Part shown: piece after piece, positions 25,606-33,827 of the stretch
How the letters are laid out: each line of letters begins with the position of its first letter
Position numbering within the stretch: position 1 is the stretch's first letter
DNA from: Poindextera sp035604135
GTDB lineage: Bacteria; Pseudomonadota; Alphaproteobacteria; Caulobacterales; Caulobacteraceae
Length of the DNA: 64,000 nt
Assembly (NCBI GenBank): GCA_035604135.1
Contig: DATNJB010000038.1
Location: forward strand, 8,380-72,379
Direction: 5' to 3'
The notes under the pieces: model-generated
The model's input: only the letters and a program-made list of their open reading frames with translations
The model's database searches: none
Told to the model about the DNA's origin: nothing
Program-made: the position numbers and the translations under genes

Positions 25606-26673
25606 TTACCACCGCTCCCGCTGTTTGGCGCGGGCGCGGTTGGCCTTGTTGACCGCGGCCCAGCGGCGGCGGTGGGCCTCGCGTGCGATCGGATCCTCCC
25701 GCCGTTCGAGCACGGCGAGTTCGCGCCCGAGCTTCTGGAAGCTCTTCCAGCGGCCGGGGTCGAGCTCGCCGCTCTCCAGCGCCGCCCGCACCGCGCAGCC
25801 CGGCTCCGTCGCATGGCCGCAATCGCGGAAGCGGCAGCGCTCGGCCAGCGCCTCGATGTCGGCGAAGGTTGCATCCAGCCCGGCATCGGCGTCGAGCAGC
25901 CCAAGCTCGCGCATGCCCGGCGTGTCGAGGATGAGCGCGCCCGACGGCAGGCGGATGAGCTCACGGTGGCTCGTGGTGTGCCGCCCGCGCGCGTCGTCCT
26001 CGCGGATCGCCGCGGTCGCCATCAGCTCGGCGCCGGCGAGCGCGTTGACCAGCGTCGACTTGCCCACCCCGGAGGAGCCGACGAGCACGCCGGTCTCTCG
26101 CGGGGCAAGGTGTGCGGCCAGCGCCTCAATCCCTTCGCCGGTGAGGGCCGAAACGGCGAGCACCGGCGCCCCGATCGCGACGGCTTCGGCTTCGTCGAGG
26201 ATGGCGCCCGGATCCTCGCAGAGGTCAGCCTTGGTCAGCACGACGACGGGCCTGGCCCCACTCTGCCAGGCCGTGGCTAGGTAACGCTCGAGCCGCCGCG
26301 GGTTGAAGTCGGCGTTCATCGAAGCGGTCAGGAAGGCCACATCGACGTTGGCCGCAACCACCTGCGGCGTTCCGCTGGTGAAGGCGGCCTTGCGCACAAA
26401 GGCGGTCCGCCTGGGCACGACCGCGTGGATGGTGGCGGCGCCCTCGTCGGGGCGGGCGGCGGGCGCGACCCAGTCGCCGACCGCCGGGTGGCTGGCCTCG
26501 CCGGGATCGTTGACCAGCCGCCCGGAAAGCTGGGCGGCCAGCTCGCCATGGTCGGTCAGCGTTGTGTAGAGACCGCGCTGCTGGACGACGACGCGCCCAG
26601 GCTCGAGGCTGCGCGCCGCGTGCGGCGCAAAGTCATGCTGGAGCGCCTCGCTCCAACCAAAATCTTCGATCAA
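25606..26673 (-). CDS. rsgA: Ribosome small-subunit biogenesis GTPase RsgA
   Basis: RsgA (355 aa) is a circularly permuted GTPase that acts in late 30S maturation. The order is an OB domain at the N-terminus, then G4 TKAD near 147-150, G1 GSSGVGKST near 199-207, and G3 DTPG near 250-253. A zinc-binding knuckle follows (C280, C285, H287, C293 in CRFRDCGHATEPGC). The GRHTTSHREL switch is present. The start is TTG 26673 (IEDFGWSEAL), preceded by AAGGAC; no in-frame ATG gives a better N-terminus. A short reading frame with a strong ribosome-binding site lies 62 bp upstream. Confidence 0.95.
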   Translation of the reverse strand: MIEDFGWSEALQHDFAPHAARSLEPGRVVVQQRGLYTTLTDHGELAAQLSGRLVNDPGEASHPAVGDWVAPAARPDEGAATIHAVVPRRTAFVRKAAFTSGTPQVVAANVDVAFLTASMNADFNPRRLERYLATAWQSGARPVVVLTKADLCEDPGAILDEAEAVAIGAPVLAVSALTGEGIEALAAHLAPRETGVLVGSSGVGKSTLVNALAGAELMATAAIREDDARGRHTTSHRELIRLPSGALILDTPGMRELGLLDADAGLDATFADIEALAERCRFRDCGHATEPGCAVRAALESGELDPGRWKSFQKLGRELAVLERREDPIAREAHRRRWAAVNKANRARAKQRERW

Positions 26674-26734
26674 TTGAGTTGTCCTTCAAGTCGGATCAGC
26701 GTTTCGCCGCCGACCTGAAGAGGGCCGCGCAAGC

Positions 26735-26779
26735 CCTAGTCGGCGACGCCTTCGAGGGCGGCGCGAGCAATATCTGTCA
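26735..26779 (-). CDS. Possible 14-codon leader or small peptide upstream of rsgA
   Basis: ATG 26779 is preceded by a perfect AGGAGG nine bases upstream and encodes MTDIARAALEGVAD before a TAG stop. If the TAG is ignored, the same frame runs 21 more codons to a TGA that overlaps the rsgA TTG start, suggesting either a leader peptide or the remains of a short gene broken by a stop. Nothing is known of its product. The 193-bp gap between the sigma factor and rsgA holds nothing else I can support. Confidence 0.3.
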
Positions 26780-26866
26780 TGATCACAAGCCTCCTCTTTT
26801 CGAGCTAAGCCGATGACCAGAGGGTAGGACGGGACGGCGCTGCGGTCAAATCCCCGACGCGCAACA

Positions 26867-27859
26867 CTAGGCCCCGCGCCAAGGCAGGCGGCTGTCGGCG
26901 ATCATGCGTTCCAGGGTCTCGGGGTCCTGGTGGTAGCCGTGGTTGGCGGCGTGCATGCCGAGCGCGTCGGCGACCAGAGCCAGGGTCTCTGGGGCGAAGA
27001 AGTAACCGACGTGGCGAGAGATTACGCCGTCCGCCTCTTCGAGGCGCGAGATGCCCAGCAGCGTCTTGCGCCCATTTCGCTCGACCACGCCGACCGCGAC
27101 GTCCTCGCCCTCGACCGTGTGGCGCTCCCAACGTACGCCGGCGGGACGAGCGACGTTCACCTCGATCCAGATCGCACCGTCCTTTCCGATCTCGCCGCCG
27201 ACGCCTCGCGCCTCGTAGACGACTGATTCCGACAGAACCGCGGTGACGGCCTCGATGTCTCGGGCGTTGAAGGCGGCGATGAAGCGGTCGATGAGCGCCG
27301 GTGAGGCCGGCTGGCCGCGCGGCGGAGTGGCCGGCCTCCGGCGTTCGGCGAGCTTGCCGCGGCCGCGGTTGAGGGCCGACTTCACCGCGCCGGTCGTGGT
27401 CGAGAGGATCGTCGCGATCTCCTCCAGGCTGAAGTCGAACACATCCTTCAGCACCAGCGCCGCCCGCTCCTGCGGCGCCATGCGCTCGAACAGAGCGGCC
27501 CCGGCCGCCGGCGTGACGATGGCCATGTCGCGGGGTTCGCCGGGCCGGTCAGCGGCGTCGCCCGTGGACTCCCGCCGGGCGCGGCGTTGTTCGTCCAGCC
27601 AGAGGTTGGTCGCGATTCTGCTGAGATAGGCGCGGGCGTTCTGGATCATGTCGCGTCCCCGGAACGCGTCGCCGCGCGCGGTGGCGGCGAACCCACGCAG
27701 CAGAGCCTCCTGGACCAGGTCCTCGGCGTCGAAGACCGAGCCGGTCAGCTTCAGGCAGTAGGCGTGCAGCTTGGGCCGCACCGGTTCGATCGTGTCGAGG
27801 TATTCGAACCACGCGCGCCGGAGGGCCCTGGCCGTCTCGTCGGTGATCGGTTCGCTCAT
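26867..27859 (-). CDS. ECF sigma factor with C-terminal SnoaL-like domain
   Basis: The 330-residue protein has sigma region 2 (LTGSVFDAEDLVQEALLRGF, then ARAYLSRIATNLWLDEQRR) and region 4 (ERMAPQERAALVLKDVFDF, SLEEIATILSTTTGAVKSAL). A C-terminal NTF2/SnoaL-like domain starts near 185 (PALIDRFIAAFNARDIEAVT). ECF groups with this tail (ECF41/ECF56-like) use it in place of, or besides, an anti-sigma factor to control activity. No anti-sigma gene is next to it. It follows the P-loop kinase and GGT genes on the same strand, perhaps cotranscribed. Its target promoters are unknown. Confidence 0.9.
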   Translation of the reverse strand: MSEPITDETARALRRAWFEYLDTIEPVRPKLHAYCLKLTGSVFDAEDLVQEALLRGFAATARGDAFRGRDMIQNARAYLSRIATNLWLDEQRRARRESTGDAADRPGEPRDMAIVTPAAGAALFERMAPQERAALVLKDVFDFSLEEIATILSTTTGAVKSALNRGRGKLAERRRPATPPRGQPASPALIDRFIAAFNARDIEAVTAVLSESVVYEARGVGGEIGKDGAIWIEVNVARPAGVRWERHTVEGEDVAVGVVERNGRKTLLGISRLEEADGVISRHVGYFFAPETLALVADALGMHAANHGYHQDPETLERMIADSRLPWRGA

Positions 27860-27919
27860 GACCGCCTCCCTTGCCCTAACTAAGACGTGGAGATGGCGCA
27901 GAAAGATACTTGCGTTCAG

Positions 27920-28396
27920 CTAGCCGGCGTCCGCGAGAAAAGCGTCAGTCTCTCGGTCGCTCGCGAAGTGAACGACCGGAACGTCCGGGCCGTGCTTGAC
28001 GCGCTCGGCCTCGACCAGCGGGCGGTTCCTGCGGTCGAAGGTTCTGATAAACGTCAGCACCTTGCCGAGATCCTCAAGCCGGTGATGCGCCTCGCCGGGG
28101 GTGAGGACGCGCTTGATGGCGCGCCAGGCGCAGACAATGCGCGGCCGGTCGAGCCAGACGATGAGGTCGGCGCGGGGCACGCGGATGTCGAAGGTGGCGA
28201 GCGCGAAATTGCCGTCGCTGATCCAGGCGTCGGCTGCATGCAGGCGGCGCAGCGTCGCCCGAAAACGCTCGTGATCCTCGTTACTGCGCCACAGCGCGTC
28301 GAGGTCGATCAAAGGAGCGCCGGTGCGCTCCGAGAGGCGGCGGGCGAAGGTGCTCTTTCCGCTGCCGGCGCAGCCGAGGACGATGACGCGGGTCAA
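27920..28396 (-). CDS. Small P-loop NTPase/kinase (adenylate-kinase-like)
   Basis: The 158-residue protein has a clear Walker A motif (GCAGSGKST) at residues 8-16. The sequence TGAPLIDLDALWRSNE follows it, as in AAA_17/adenylate-kinase-like proteins once named FlaR or topology modulators, and a DLIVWLDRPRIVCAWRAIKRVL segment matches the second conserved block. It binds nucleotide and probably phosphorylates a small molecule; the substrate is unknown. It starts 9 bp after the GGT stop on the same strand, so the two are likely cotranscribed. Confidence 0.82.
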   Translation of the reverse strand: MTRVIVLGCAGSGKSTFARRLSERTGAPLIDLDALWRSNEDHERFRATLRRLHAADAWISDGNFALATFDIRVPRADLIVWLDRPRIVCAWRAIKRVLTPGEAHHRLEDLGKVLTFIRTFDRRNRPLVEAERVKHGPDVPVVHFASDRETDAFLADAG

Positions 28397-28405
28397 GTGG
28401 GCGAC

Positions 28406-30091
28406 CTAGAGCGCGATCGCCATCCCTTCGACTCGGGGGTCGGAGCCGCCGGCCAGCACGCCGGTCTTCGGATTGCGGGCGATGAGCTGCACCGCGCCGC
28501 CGGAGGCCCAATCGCCGATGCGGCGAAGCCGATGGCCGCGGCGCTCCAGGCCCTTGAGCGCCCCCTCCTCGATCCGGCCTTCGACGACCAGCTCGAACGG
28601 CCGGGGGCGGGTGTGGGGGTCGGTGCCTGGATGGATTTCCCAGCGCGGCGCCTCGGCCGCCAGCTGCACGTCGAGGCCCTGGTCGATCAGGCCGCTCAGG
28701 ACCTGCAGGTTCCACTGCGGCTGCCCGTCGCCGCCGGGCGTGCCGCCGGCGAGCACTGGGGCGCCATCGTCGTCGGTGACGAGGTAGCAGTTCAGCGTGT
28801 GCAGCGTGCGCTTGCCCGGCGCGTAGACGTTCGGATCGCAGTCCTCGAGGCTGAAGCCGCGGCCGGCGCGGTCATTCAGCAGCACGCCGGTGTCGCCCGC
28901 CACCACCCCGCTGCCGAAGGCGAGCGAGACCGACTGGATCAGCGAGACCATCATCCCGTCGGCGTCGGCGACCGTGATGTAGGTGGTGTCGCCGTCGGCC
29001 ATCGCCGGGACGCGGGCGTCCTCCGCGGACCGGTCGGGGTCGATGGAGGCGAAGCGCTCCGCCGCCCAGGGCTTGGAGGTCAGCAGCGGCGTCACGTCCG
29101 GCCCAAATCGCGGGTCGCAGGCGAACGAAAGCCTGTCGGTGAACGCGCACTTCAGCGCTTCGGCGAAGAGGTGGATGCGCGCGTCGTCGCCGAGACCGGC
29201 CGGATGGGCCTGCTCGACGACGTTCAGCGCCTCGAGCAGGATAAGGCCCTGGCTGGGCAGCCCGGTCTCGTGGATCGTGTGGCCACGGTAGCCGGTTGCG
29301 ATCGGCGCCTCGACCACCGTCCCGTGGGGGCCGAGGTCGCTGGCGGCCAACGCGCCGCCCACCGCCTGCACGCCGTCGGCGATGCGGCGGGCAAGGTCGC
29401 CGTCATAGAAGGCGCGCGGCCCCTCGCGGGCGAGCAGGCGCAAGGTTGCCGCCAGCTCCGGTTGGGCGAGGATGGAGCCGGCCCGAGGCGTCTCGCCGCC
29501 GGGGAGGAAGATCGCCGCCGCGCGGGCGTTCCTGCGCAACAGATCCTGGCAGGCGCGGATCGCCGCCGCAGCGTGCATGCTGAGCGCGACGCCATCGGCG
29601 AGCGCGATCGCCCGCTCGGCGGCTTGAGCGAACGTCCATGAGCCGAACCGGGCCAGCACGGCGCCATAGCCGTCGACCATGCCGGGGACGCTGATCGAGA
29701 GCGGGCCCCGCAGCGGCATGCGCGGCTTGCCGTCCGCGCCTCGATCGCCGCGCTCGCGCATCATGGCGAGGCTGGTCGCCATCGGCGCGATGCCGCTGCC
29801 GAGGAAGGCGAGCGGGGCGTCGCCGGTCTTGCCCGAATGCACGATGGCGAAGAGGTCGCCGCCCAGGCCGCACATCTCGGGCATCACGACGGCGGCGGCG
29901 AGGCCCGCGGCCACCGCGGCGTCGACGGCATTACCGCCTTGCGCGAGCACGGCCGCGCCCGCCGAGGCGACAAGCGGGTGCGCCGCGCCGACCATGCCGC
30001 GGCGGCCGAACACCGGCAGGATGCGGCGCGCCGGCCAAGGCGGGCGACCGCTCAACCCCGGGGTCGGAAAGCCCAGTCGGTGCTCACTCAT
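28406..30091 (-). CDS. Gamma-glutamyltransferase family protein (Ntn hydrolase)
   Basis: This 561-residue protein has the GGT layout: a large-subunit half with GMVGAAHPLVASAGAAVLAQGGNAVDAAVAA and MPEMCGLGGDLFAIV, then a small-subunit half opening at GDTTYITVADADG. The first Thr of TTYITV is the predicted self-cleavage and catalytic residue. GGT transfers or hydrolyses gamma-glutamyl groups such as in glutathione. No clear signal peptide is present after ATG 30091, so it may be cytoplasmic like some GGT paralogues, which act on other gamma-glutamyl compounds. ATG 30091 has GGAG seven bases upstream; a longer arginine-rich frame was rejected. Confidence 0.92.
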   Translation of the reverse strand: MSEHRLGFPTPGLSGRPPWPARRILPVFGRRGMVGAAHPLVASAGAAVLAQGGNAVDAAVAAGLAAAVVMPEMCGLGGDLFAIVHSGKTGDAPLAFLGSGIAPMATSLAMMRERGDRGADGKPRMPLRGPLSISVPGMVDGYGAVLARFGSWTFAQAAERAIALADGVALSMHAAAAIRACQDLLRRNARAAAIFLPGGETPRAGSILAQPELAATLRLLAREGPRAFYDGDLARRIADGVQAVGGALAASDLGPHGTVVEAPIATGYRGHTIHETGLPSQGLILLEALNVVEQAHPAGLGDDARIHLFAEALKCAFTDRLSFACDPRFGPDVTPLLTSKPWAAERFASIDPDRSAEDARVPAMADGDTTYITVADADGMMVSLIQSVSLAFGSGVVAGDTGVLLNDRAGRGFSLEDCDPNVYAPGKRTLHTLNCYLVTDDDGAPVLAGGTPGGDGQPQWNLQVLSGLIDQGLDVQLAAEAPRWEIHPGTDPHTRPRPFELVVEGRIEEGALKGLERRGHRLRRIGDWASGGAVQLIARNPKTGVLAGGSDPRVEGMAIAL

Positions 30092-30222
30092 GCTCGCTCT
30101 CCACGGACGACGGGCCATCTCGCGTGCGAAGCGGCCTGGCGTCAATCGTGGGGACCAGCGGTCGGCGACCACGGTGGACGTCGCCGCTCGCGACCGCTGT
30201 CCGTTCCCCACGCCCGAAAGCG

Positions 30223-31338
30223 CTAGCGGCCGGCGACGACGATCCTGCCCGAGCCCGAGGACGCTGTGTCCATCGCGCCCAACACGCGTCCGACGCGGAC
30301 GCCGCCGAAGCTTGACGTGCGCGCATCGAGCCGGTCGGCGGTACCACCAAAGCTCACCCCGCCGGAGCCTGAGACCTTGGCGCTGACGCTCGTCGCATGC
30401 CCGTCGGCGACACGCAGCGCCCCCAGCGAGCTGAGACGGGCGCGCACCGCGCCGTCCGCGCGATCGACACCCATGTTGCCGCTGCCAGTGATGCTGACGT
30501 CAAGAGTGTCGGACACGCTCGCCAGGTCGATGCCGCCAAGACTCGTAATACCAGCCTGGACCGTCTTGGCCCGGCCACCGAAGCGGATATCGCCCGAGCC
30601 CGTCGTCAGCGTGTGCACGTCGCTCGCATCGCCGCCGCCGATGTGGATCGAGCCCGAACTTGTCACGCGGGCCGCAATCGCGCCGGACGCCCGCGCCACC
30701 TTGATGTCGCCGGAGCCGGTGTTCCTTGCGTCGAGGTCGGCGCTCGCGTTTCGCGCTTCGATGGAGCCCAAGCTGGTGGCGATCAGGGTCATCCGCGCCG
30801 CGTCGCCAGCGCGGATGCGCGCCGCGCCCGTATTGCGGATCACGAGCGGGCCTTGAACATTGGCGATGGTCCACGCGCCGCAGCGGGAGGCCTTCAACTC
30901 CACCCGACCGGCCGGACCGATCTCGCCGAATACCGCGGCGTCGGCTGAGACCCGCGCGTCCATCGGCACCCGCGCGACCACCTGCGGCAGGTCCTCGTAG
31001 GTCACTTGGCCCAACCCGAGGACCCACATCCAGCCGCCAGGCCCGGCGGGGCCGCAAGTGGCCGGCCGCTGCCAGAGCCAGAGCTGGATCCCAGCAAGAG
31101 GCGGTCCGAGTCGGCCGTAGCCGAAGCCTCCGTCGACGATGACGTCGCCAAGGGGGCCGGTCGAGACCTTCAATGGCGGGCGCGGATTGGCGTGCACGAC
31201 CGTCACGCTCACGTCGGCCCTCGCCTCGGGGATGACAACGACGCGCACCGCCGCGTTCTGAATCTCCAGCGTCGCCGCGTGAGCTGCGCCCCCGCTCGCC
31301 AAGACGCCGGCCGCCGCCAACCCTGCCAGCCTGCCCAT
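30223..31338 (-). CDS. Exported DUF2807 (head-GIN type) beta-solenoid protein, copy 1
   Basis: This 371-residue protein has a signal peptide (RLAGLAAAGVLASGGAAHAA) and then a repeat region of about 20-residue beta rungs with SGSG or SLG turns (for example ARNTGSGDIKVARASG and TSLGGIDLASVSDTL), ending SSGSGRIVVAGR. This is the DUF2807 putative-adhesin (head-GIN) fold; its function is unknown. Rungs alternate SGSG with SLG/SSG types. ATG 31338 has AGGAG seven bases upstream. A paralogue lies 123 bp upstream on the same strand with a shared promoter-region block, which shows tandem duplication. Confidence 0.87.
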   Translation of the reverse strand: MGRLAGLAAAGVLASGGAAHAATLEIQNAAVRVVVIPEARADVSVTVVHANPRPPLKVSTGPLGDVIVDGGFGYGRLGPPLAGIQLWLWQRPATCGPAGPGGWMWVLGLGQVTYEDLPQVVARVPMDARVSADAAVFGEIGPAGRVELKASRCGAWTIANVQGPLVIRNTGAARIRAGDAARMTLIATSLGSIEARNASADLDARNTGSGDIKVARASGAIAARVTSSGSIHIGGGDASDVHTLTTGSGDIRFGGRAKTVQAGITSLGGIDLASVSDTLDVSITGSGNMGVDRADGAVRARLSSLGALRVADGHATSVSAKVSGSGGVSFGGTADRLDARTSSFGGVRVGRVLGAMDTASSGSGRIVVAGR

Positions 31339-31371
31339 CGCTCGCTCCTCTCGCCGGCTTTGCGCCTGGCG

Positions 31372-31431
31372 CTCTACCCCTAAGCGCATCGTCCGCGGTC
31401 TTGCACTTAAGACGTGGTAATCTTTCGCGCC
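31372..31431 (-). promoter_or_regulatory. Conserved upstream block of DUF2807 copy 1
   Basis: About 60 bp here closely matches the segment upstream of the second DUF2807 copy (32577-32637). Read on the minus strand both contain AAAGATTAC, then TTAAGTGCAA, then a GGACGA and TAGGGGT series at the same spacing. The flanking non-coding DNA is much less alike, so this block is probably a promoter and its operator. The sigma factor that would use it is unknown. Confidence 0.5.
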
Positions 31432-31461
31432 GCCCGGCTACACGCGGCGACGAACGCGCTC

Positions 31462-32511
31462 TTAGCGGCCGGCGACGATGATCCGGCCCGAGCCCGACGA
31501 GGCCGTATCCATCGCGCCCAGCACCTGACCGATGCGGATTCCGCCGGAGCCGGAGGTTCGGGCCTGCAACGCGTCCGCCGCCCCGTCGAAGGCGATGCCG
31601 CCGGAGCCCGTGATCCTGGCGTCCATGTCGCTCGCGCGCCCCTGGGCGATGCGAAGCGAGCCGGAGCCGCTGATGTGGGCGCGGACCGCGCCGCCCGAGA
31701 GCTGCGCCACGGCCATGCCCCCGCCACCGCTGATCCCGACACCGAGGCTCTTGGTGACCTCGCCCACCGACACCCGGCCTGATCCGGAGAGGTCGCTCTG
31801 CACGTCCTGGGCGACGCCTTTGAAGACGACGTTACCGGATCCGGTCGTGCGCGCCGCAAGCTCCGTCGCCGCCCCGCCGTCGATCTCGATGTCGCCCGAG
31901 CCGCTCACGCGCGCCTGCACGGGACCAGACGCTTGCTCGACCCGGACGCCGCCGGAGCCGGAGACCCGTGCGTCCAGCCCGCGCGCGGCTGCGCGGGTGA
32001 TGATCGAACCGGAGCCGGACATCGCGAGCGCCATCGCGCCGGCCGCGCCGGCGCGTACGCGGCCAGATCCCGAATTGCGCACCGAGAGCTGGTCGCGGAC
32101 GTCGTCCACCACCCACTCGCCGCAACTGGCGTTATCCAGGTGGAGACTATTGGCGGCCGCGACGGCGCCGAAGACGGCCGCGTCCGAGCGCACCTCCGCA
32201 TCCATCGGCACGCGTGCAACCACCTGCGGCAGGTCATTGTAGGCCACGCGCCCCACGCCAAAGATGTCCATCCAGCCGCCAGGCCCGGCGGGGCCGCAGG
32301 TCACCGGCCGCTGCCAGAACCAGCCGTAGCCGAGACCGCCGTCGATGACTGCCTCGCCGAGCGGACCGGTGGAGACCTTCAGCGGCAGGCGTGGGTTGGC
32401 GTGCACGACGGTCACGCTCACGTCTGCCCTCGCCTCGGGGATGACCACGACGCGCAGCGCCGCATTCTGGATCTCCAGCGTCGCCGCGTCCGCTGCGCCC
32501 GCGCTCGCCAA
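31462..32511 (-). CDS. DUF2807 (head-GIN type) protein, copy 2, with frameshifted signal peptide
   Basis: From TTG 32511 the frame encodes 349 residues: ASAGAADAATLEIQNAA, then beta rungs with SGSG turns (SGSGGVRVEQASG, TGSGNVVFKGVAQ), ending SSGSGRIIVAGR. The paralogue's signal peptide begins MGRLAGLAAAGVLASGG. Here the matching ATG at 32552 gives MGKLAGLAAAAGAP and then falls out of frame, because ATG and the LASAG codons are separated by 41 rather than a multiple of three bases. Hence the protein as read either lacks export or is a fresh pseudogene, unless the base is a sequencing error. The body has no stop codons. See copy 1 for the fold. Confidence 0.75.
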   Translation of the reverse strand: MASAGAADAATLEIQNAALRVVVIPEARADVSVTVVHANPRLPLKVSTGPLGEAVIDGGLGYGWFWQRPVTCGPAGPGGWMDIFGVGRVAYNDLPQVVARVPMDAEVRSDAAVFGAVAAANSLHLDNASCGEWVVDDVRDQLSVRNSGSGRVRAGAAGAMALAMSGSGSIITRAAARGLDARVSGSGGVRVEQASGPVQARVSGSGDIEIDGGAATELAARTTGSGNVVFKGVAQDVQSDLSGSGRVSVGEVTKSLGVGISGGGGMAVAQLSGGAVRAHISGSGSLRIAQGRASDMDARITGSGGIAFDGAADALQARTSGSGGIRIGQVLGAMDTASSGSGRIIVAGR

Positions 32512-32576
32512 GGCGCGCCCGCCGCCGCGGCCAGTCCTGCCAGCTTGCCCATCGCGTGCCCTCGCCCGTTCTGGCC

Positions 32577-32637
32577 TCCACCCCTACGCGGGTCGTCCGG
32601 GGTTTTGCACTTAAAGCGGCGTAATCTTTAGCGGCGG
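32577..32637 (-). promoter_or_regulatory. Conserved upstream block of DUF2807 copy 2
   Basis: This segment matches 31372-31431 upstream of the first copy: on the minus strand TAAAGATTAC, then TTTAAGTGCAAAACC, then CGGACGACCCGCGTAGGGGT. It lies 25 bp upstream of ATG 32552, the start of the frameshifted signal peptide, so the promoter appears intact even though the coding start is not. The rest of the gap up to 32732 holds a repeated 'cccgttgcg' (near 32653 and 32671) but no gene. Confidence 0.5.
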
Positions 32638-32731
32638 GCGTCCGCACGCGACCCCGTTGCGGCCAGCGGCCCGTTGCGCCTAAGTGGCGGCGGGAGCACC
32701 TGAAGAGCGCTCCCCGCGAACGAGGACGCCC

Positions 32732-33826
32732 ATGCCCAAGCTTGCCGACCGCTACCCCTTCCCCGCCCCCGAAGGCTCGCACTGGAGCGTGCCGCAGGAC
32801 TTCGACGTCGAGTTCAACTGGGACTACGACGAGGGCCGGGCGACCATGATGGGTCTCTATCGCAAGGGGATAGAGATGCAGTGGAACGCCGAGACCCGCA
32901 TCGACTGGAGCCAGGAGCTCGACGAGGACAATCCCGAGCAGCTGCCGGAAGAGATGCTGCCGATCAGCGGCATGGCGCAGTACGAGGCGATGTCGCGGGC
33001 CGAAAAGGCCAAGGTGCGCCGCCACTTCCAAGGCTGGCAGATCAGCCAGTTCATGCAGGGCGAGCAGGGCGCGCTGATCTGCGCGGCCAAGATCGTCACC
33101 CAGGTGCCGGACATCGACTCCAAGTTCTACGCCTCGACCCAGGTGATCGACGAGGCGCGGCACGTCGAGAGCTACAAGCGGCTCTTGGAGAAGTTCGGCG
33201 TCGCCTACCCGATGACGCCGCCGCTGCAGGAGCTGATCGACCAGGTGCTGCGCGATAGCCGCTGGGACATGACCTACCTCGGCATGCAGGTGGTGATCGA
33301 AGGGCTGGCGCTCGCCGCCTTTCAGCAGATTCGCGACCACGCGCAGAACCCGCTGGCCGCGGCGGTCAACGCCTACGTCATGCAGGACGAGAGCCGGCAC
33401 GTCGCCTTCGGCCGCCTGGCGCTGCGCGACTACTATCCGCAGCTGACGCAGAAGGAGCGCGACGAGCGCGAGCAGTTCCTGCTCGAGGCCTGCTACCTGA
33501 TGCGCGACCGCTTCGACGCGGTCGAGGTGTGGAAGACGCTGGGCCTCGACCCGGCGAAATGCGCCGAGCACATGTACGACTCCGGCTTCATGGAGATGTT
33601 CCGCTCTTCGCTGTTCACCCGCATCGTGCCGATCGTGAAGGACATCGGCCTCTGGGGCCCGATCATCCGCAAGGGCTACGAAGAGATGGGCATCATCGGC
33701 TTCGCCGAGACCGACGTGCAGGCGTTGCAGGAGGCCGACGACACCATCGCCAAGGACTTCGACGCCCGCCGCGCCTACGTGCAGAGCGTCGCCGACCGCG
33801 CCGCGGCGATGGAGCCGGCGCAGTAG
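32732..33826 (+). CDS. Ferritin-like diiron protein (ribonucleotide-reductase-like fold)
   Basis: This 364-residue protein carries two diiron-type helices, VIDEARHVESYKRLLEKFG and MQDESRHVAFGRLALRDYY, with the Glu-x2-His pattern of ferritin-like oxidases. Earlier GEQGALICAAKI and later helices supply the other glutamates. Proteins of this type oxidise small organics or amines using O2 and two irons; the substrate is not known. GAGG seven bases before ATG 32732 supports the start. It is followed one base later by an LLM flavin monooxygenase, so the pair is an operon and may act in one oxidative pathway. Confidence 0.87.
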   Translation: MPKLADRYPFPAPEGSHWSVPQDFDVEFNWDYDEGRATMMGLYRKGIEMQWNAETRIDWSQELDEDNPEQLPEEMLPISGMAQYEAMSRAEKAKVRRHFQGWQISQFMQGEQGALICAAKIVTQVPDIDSKFYASTQVIDEARHVESYKRLLEKFGVAYPMTPPLQELIDQVLRDSRWDMTYLGMQVVIEGLALAAFQQIRDHAQNPLAAAVNAYVMQDESRHVAFGRLALRDYYPQLTQKERDEREQFLLEACYLMRDRFDAVEVWKTLGLDPAKCAEHMYDSGFMEMFRSSLFTRIVPIVKDIGLWGPIIRKGYEEMGIIGFAETDVQALQEADDTIAKDFDARRAYVQSVADRAAAMEPAQ

Positions 33827-33827
33827 G

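Noticed and set aside
32653..32679. Repeated 'cccgttgcg' before the ferritin-like gene
   Set aside because: Only two 9-base copies, without symmetry or set spacing; too weak to call an operator.
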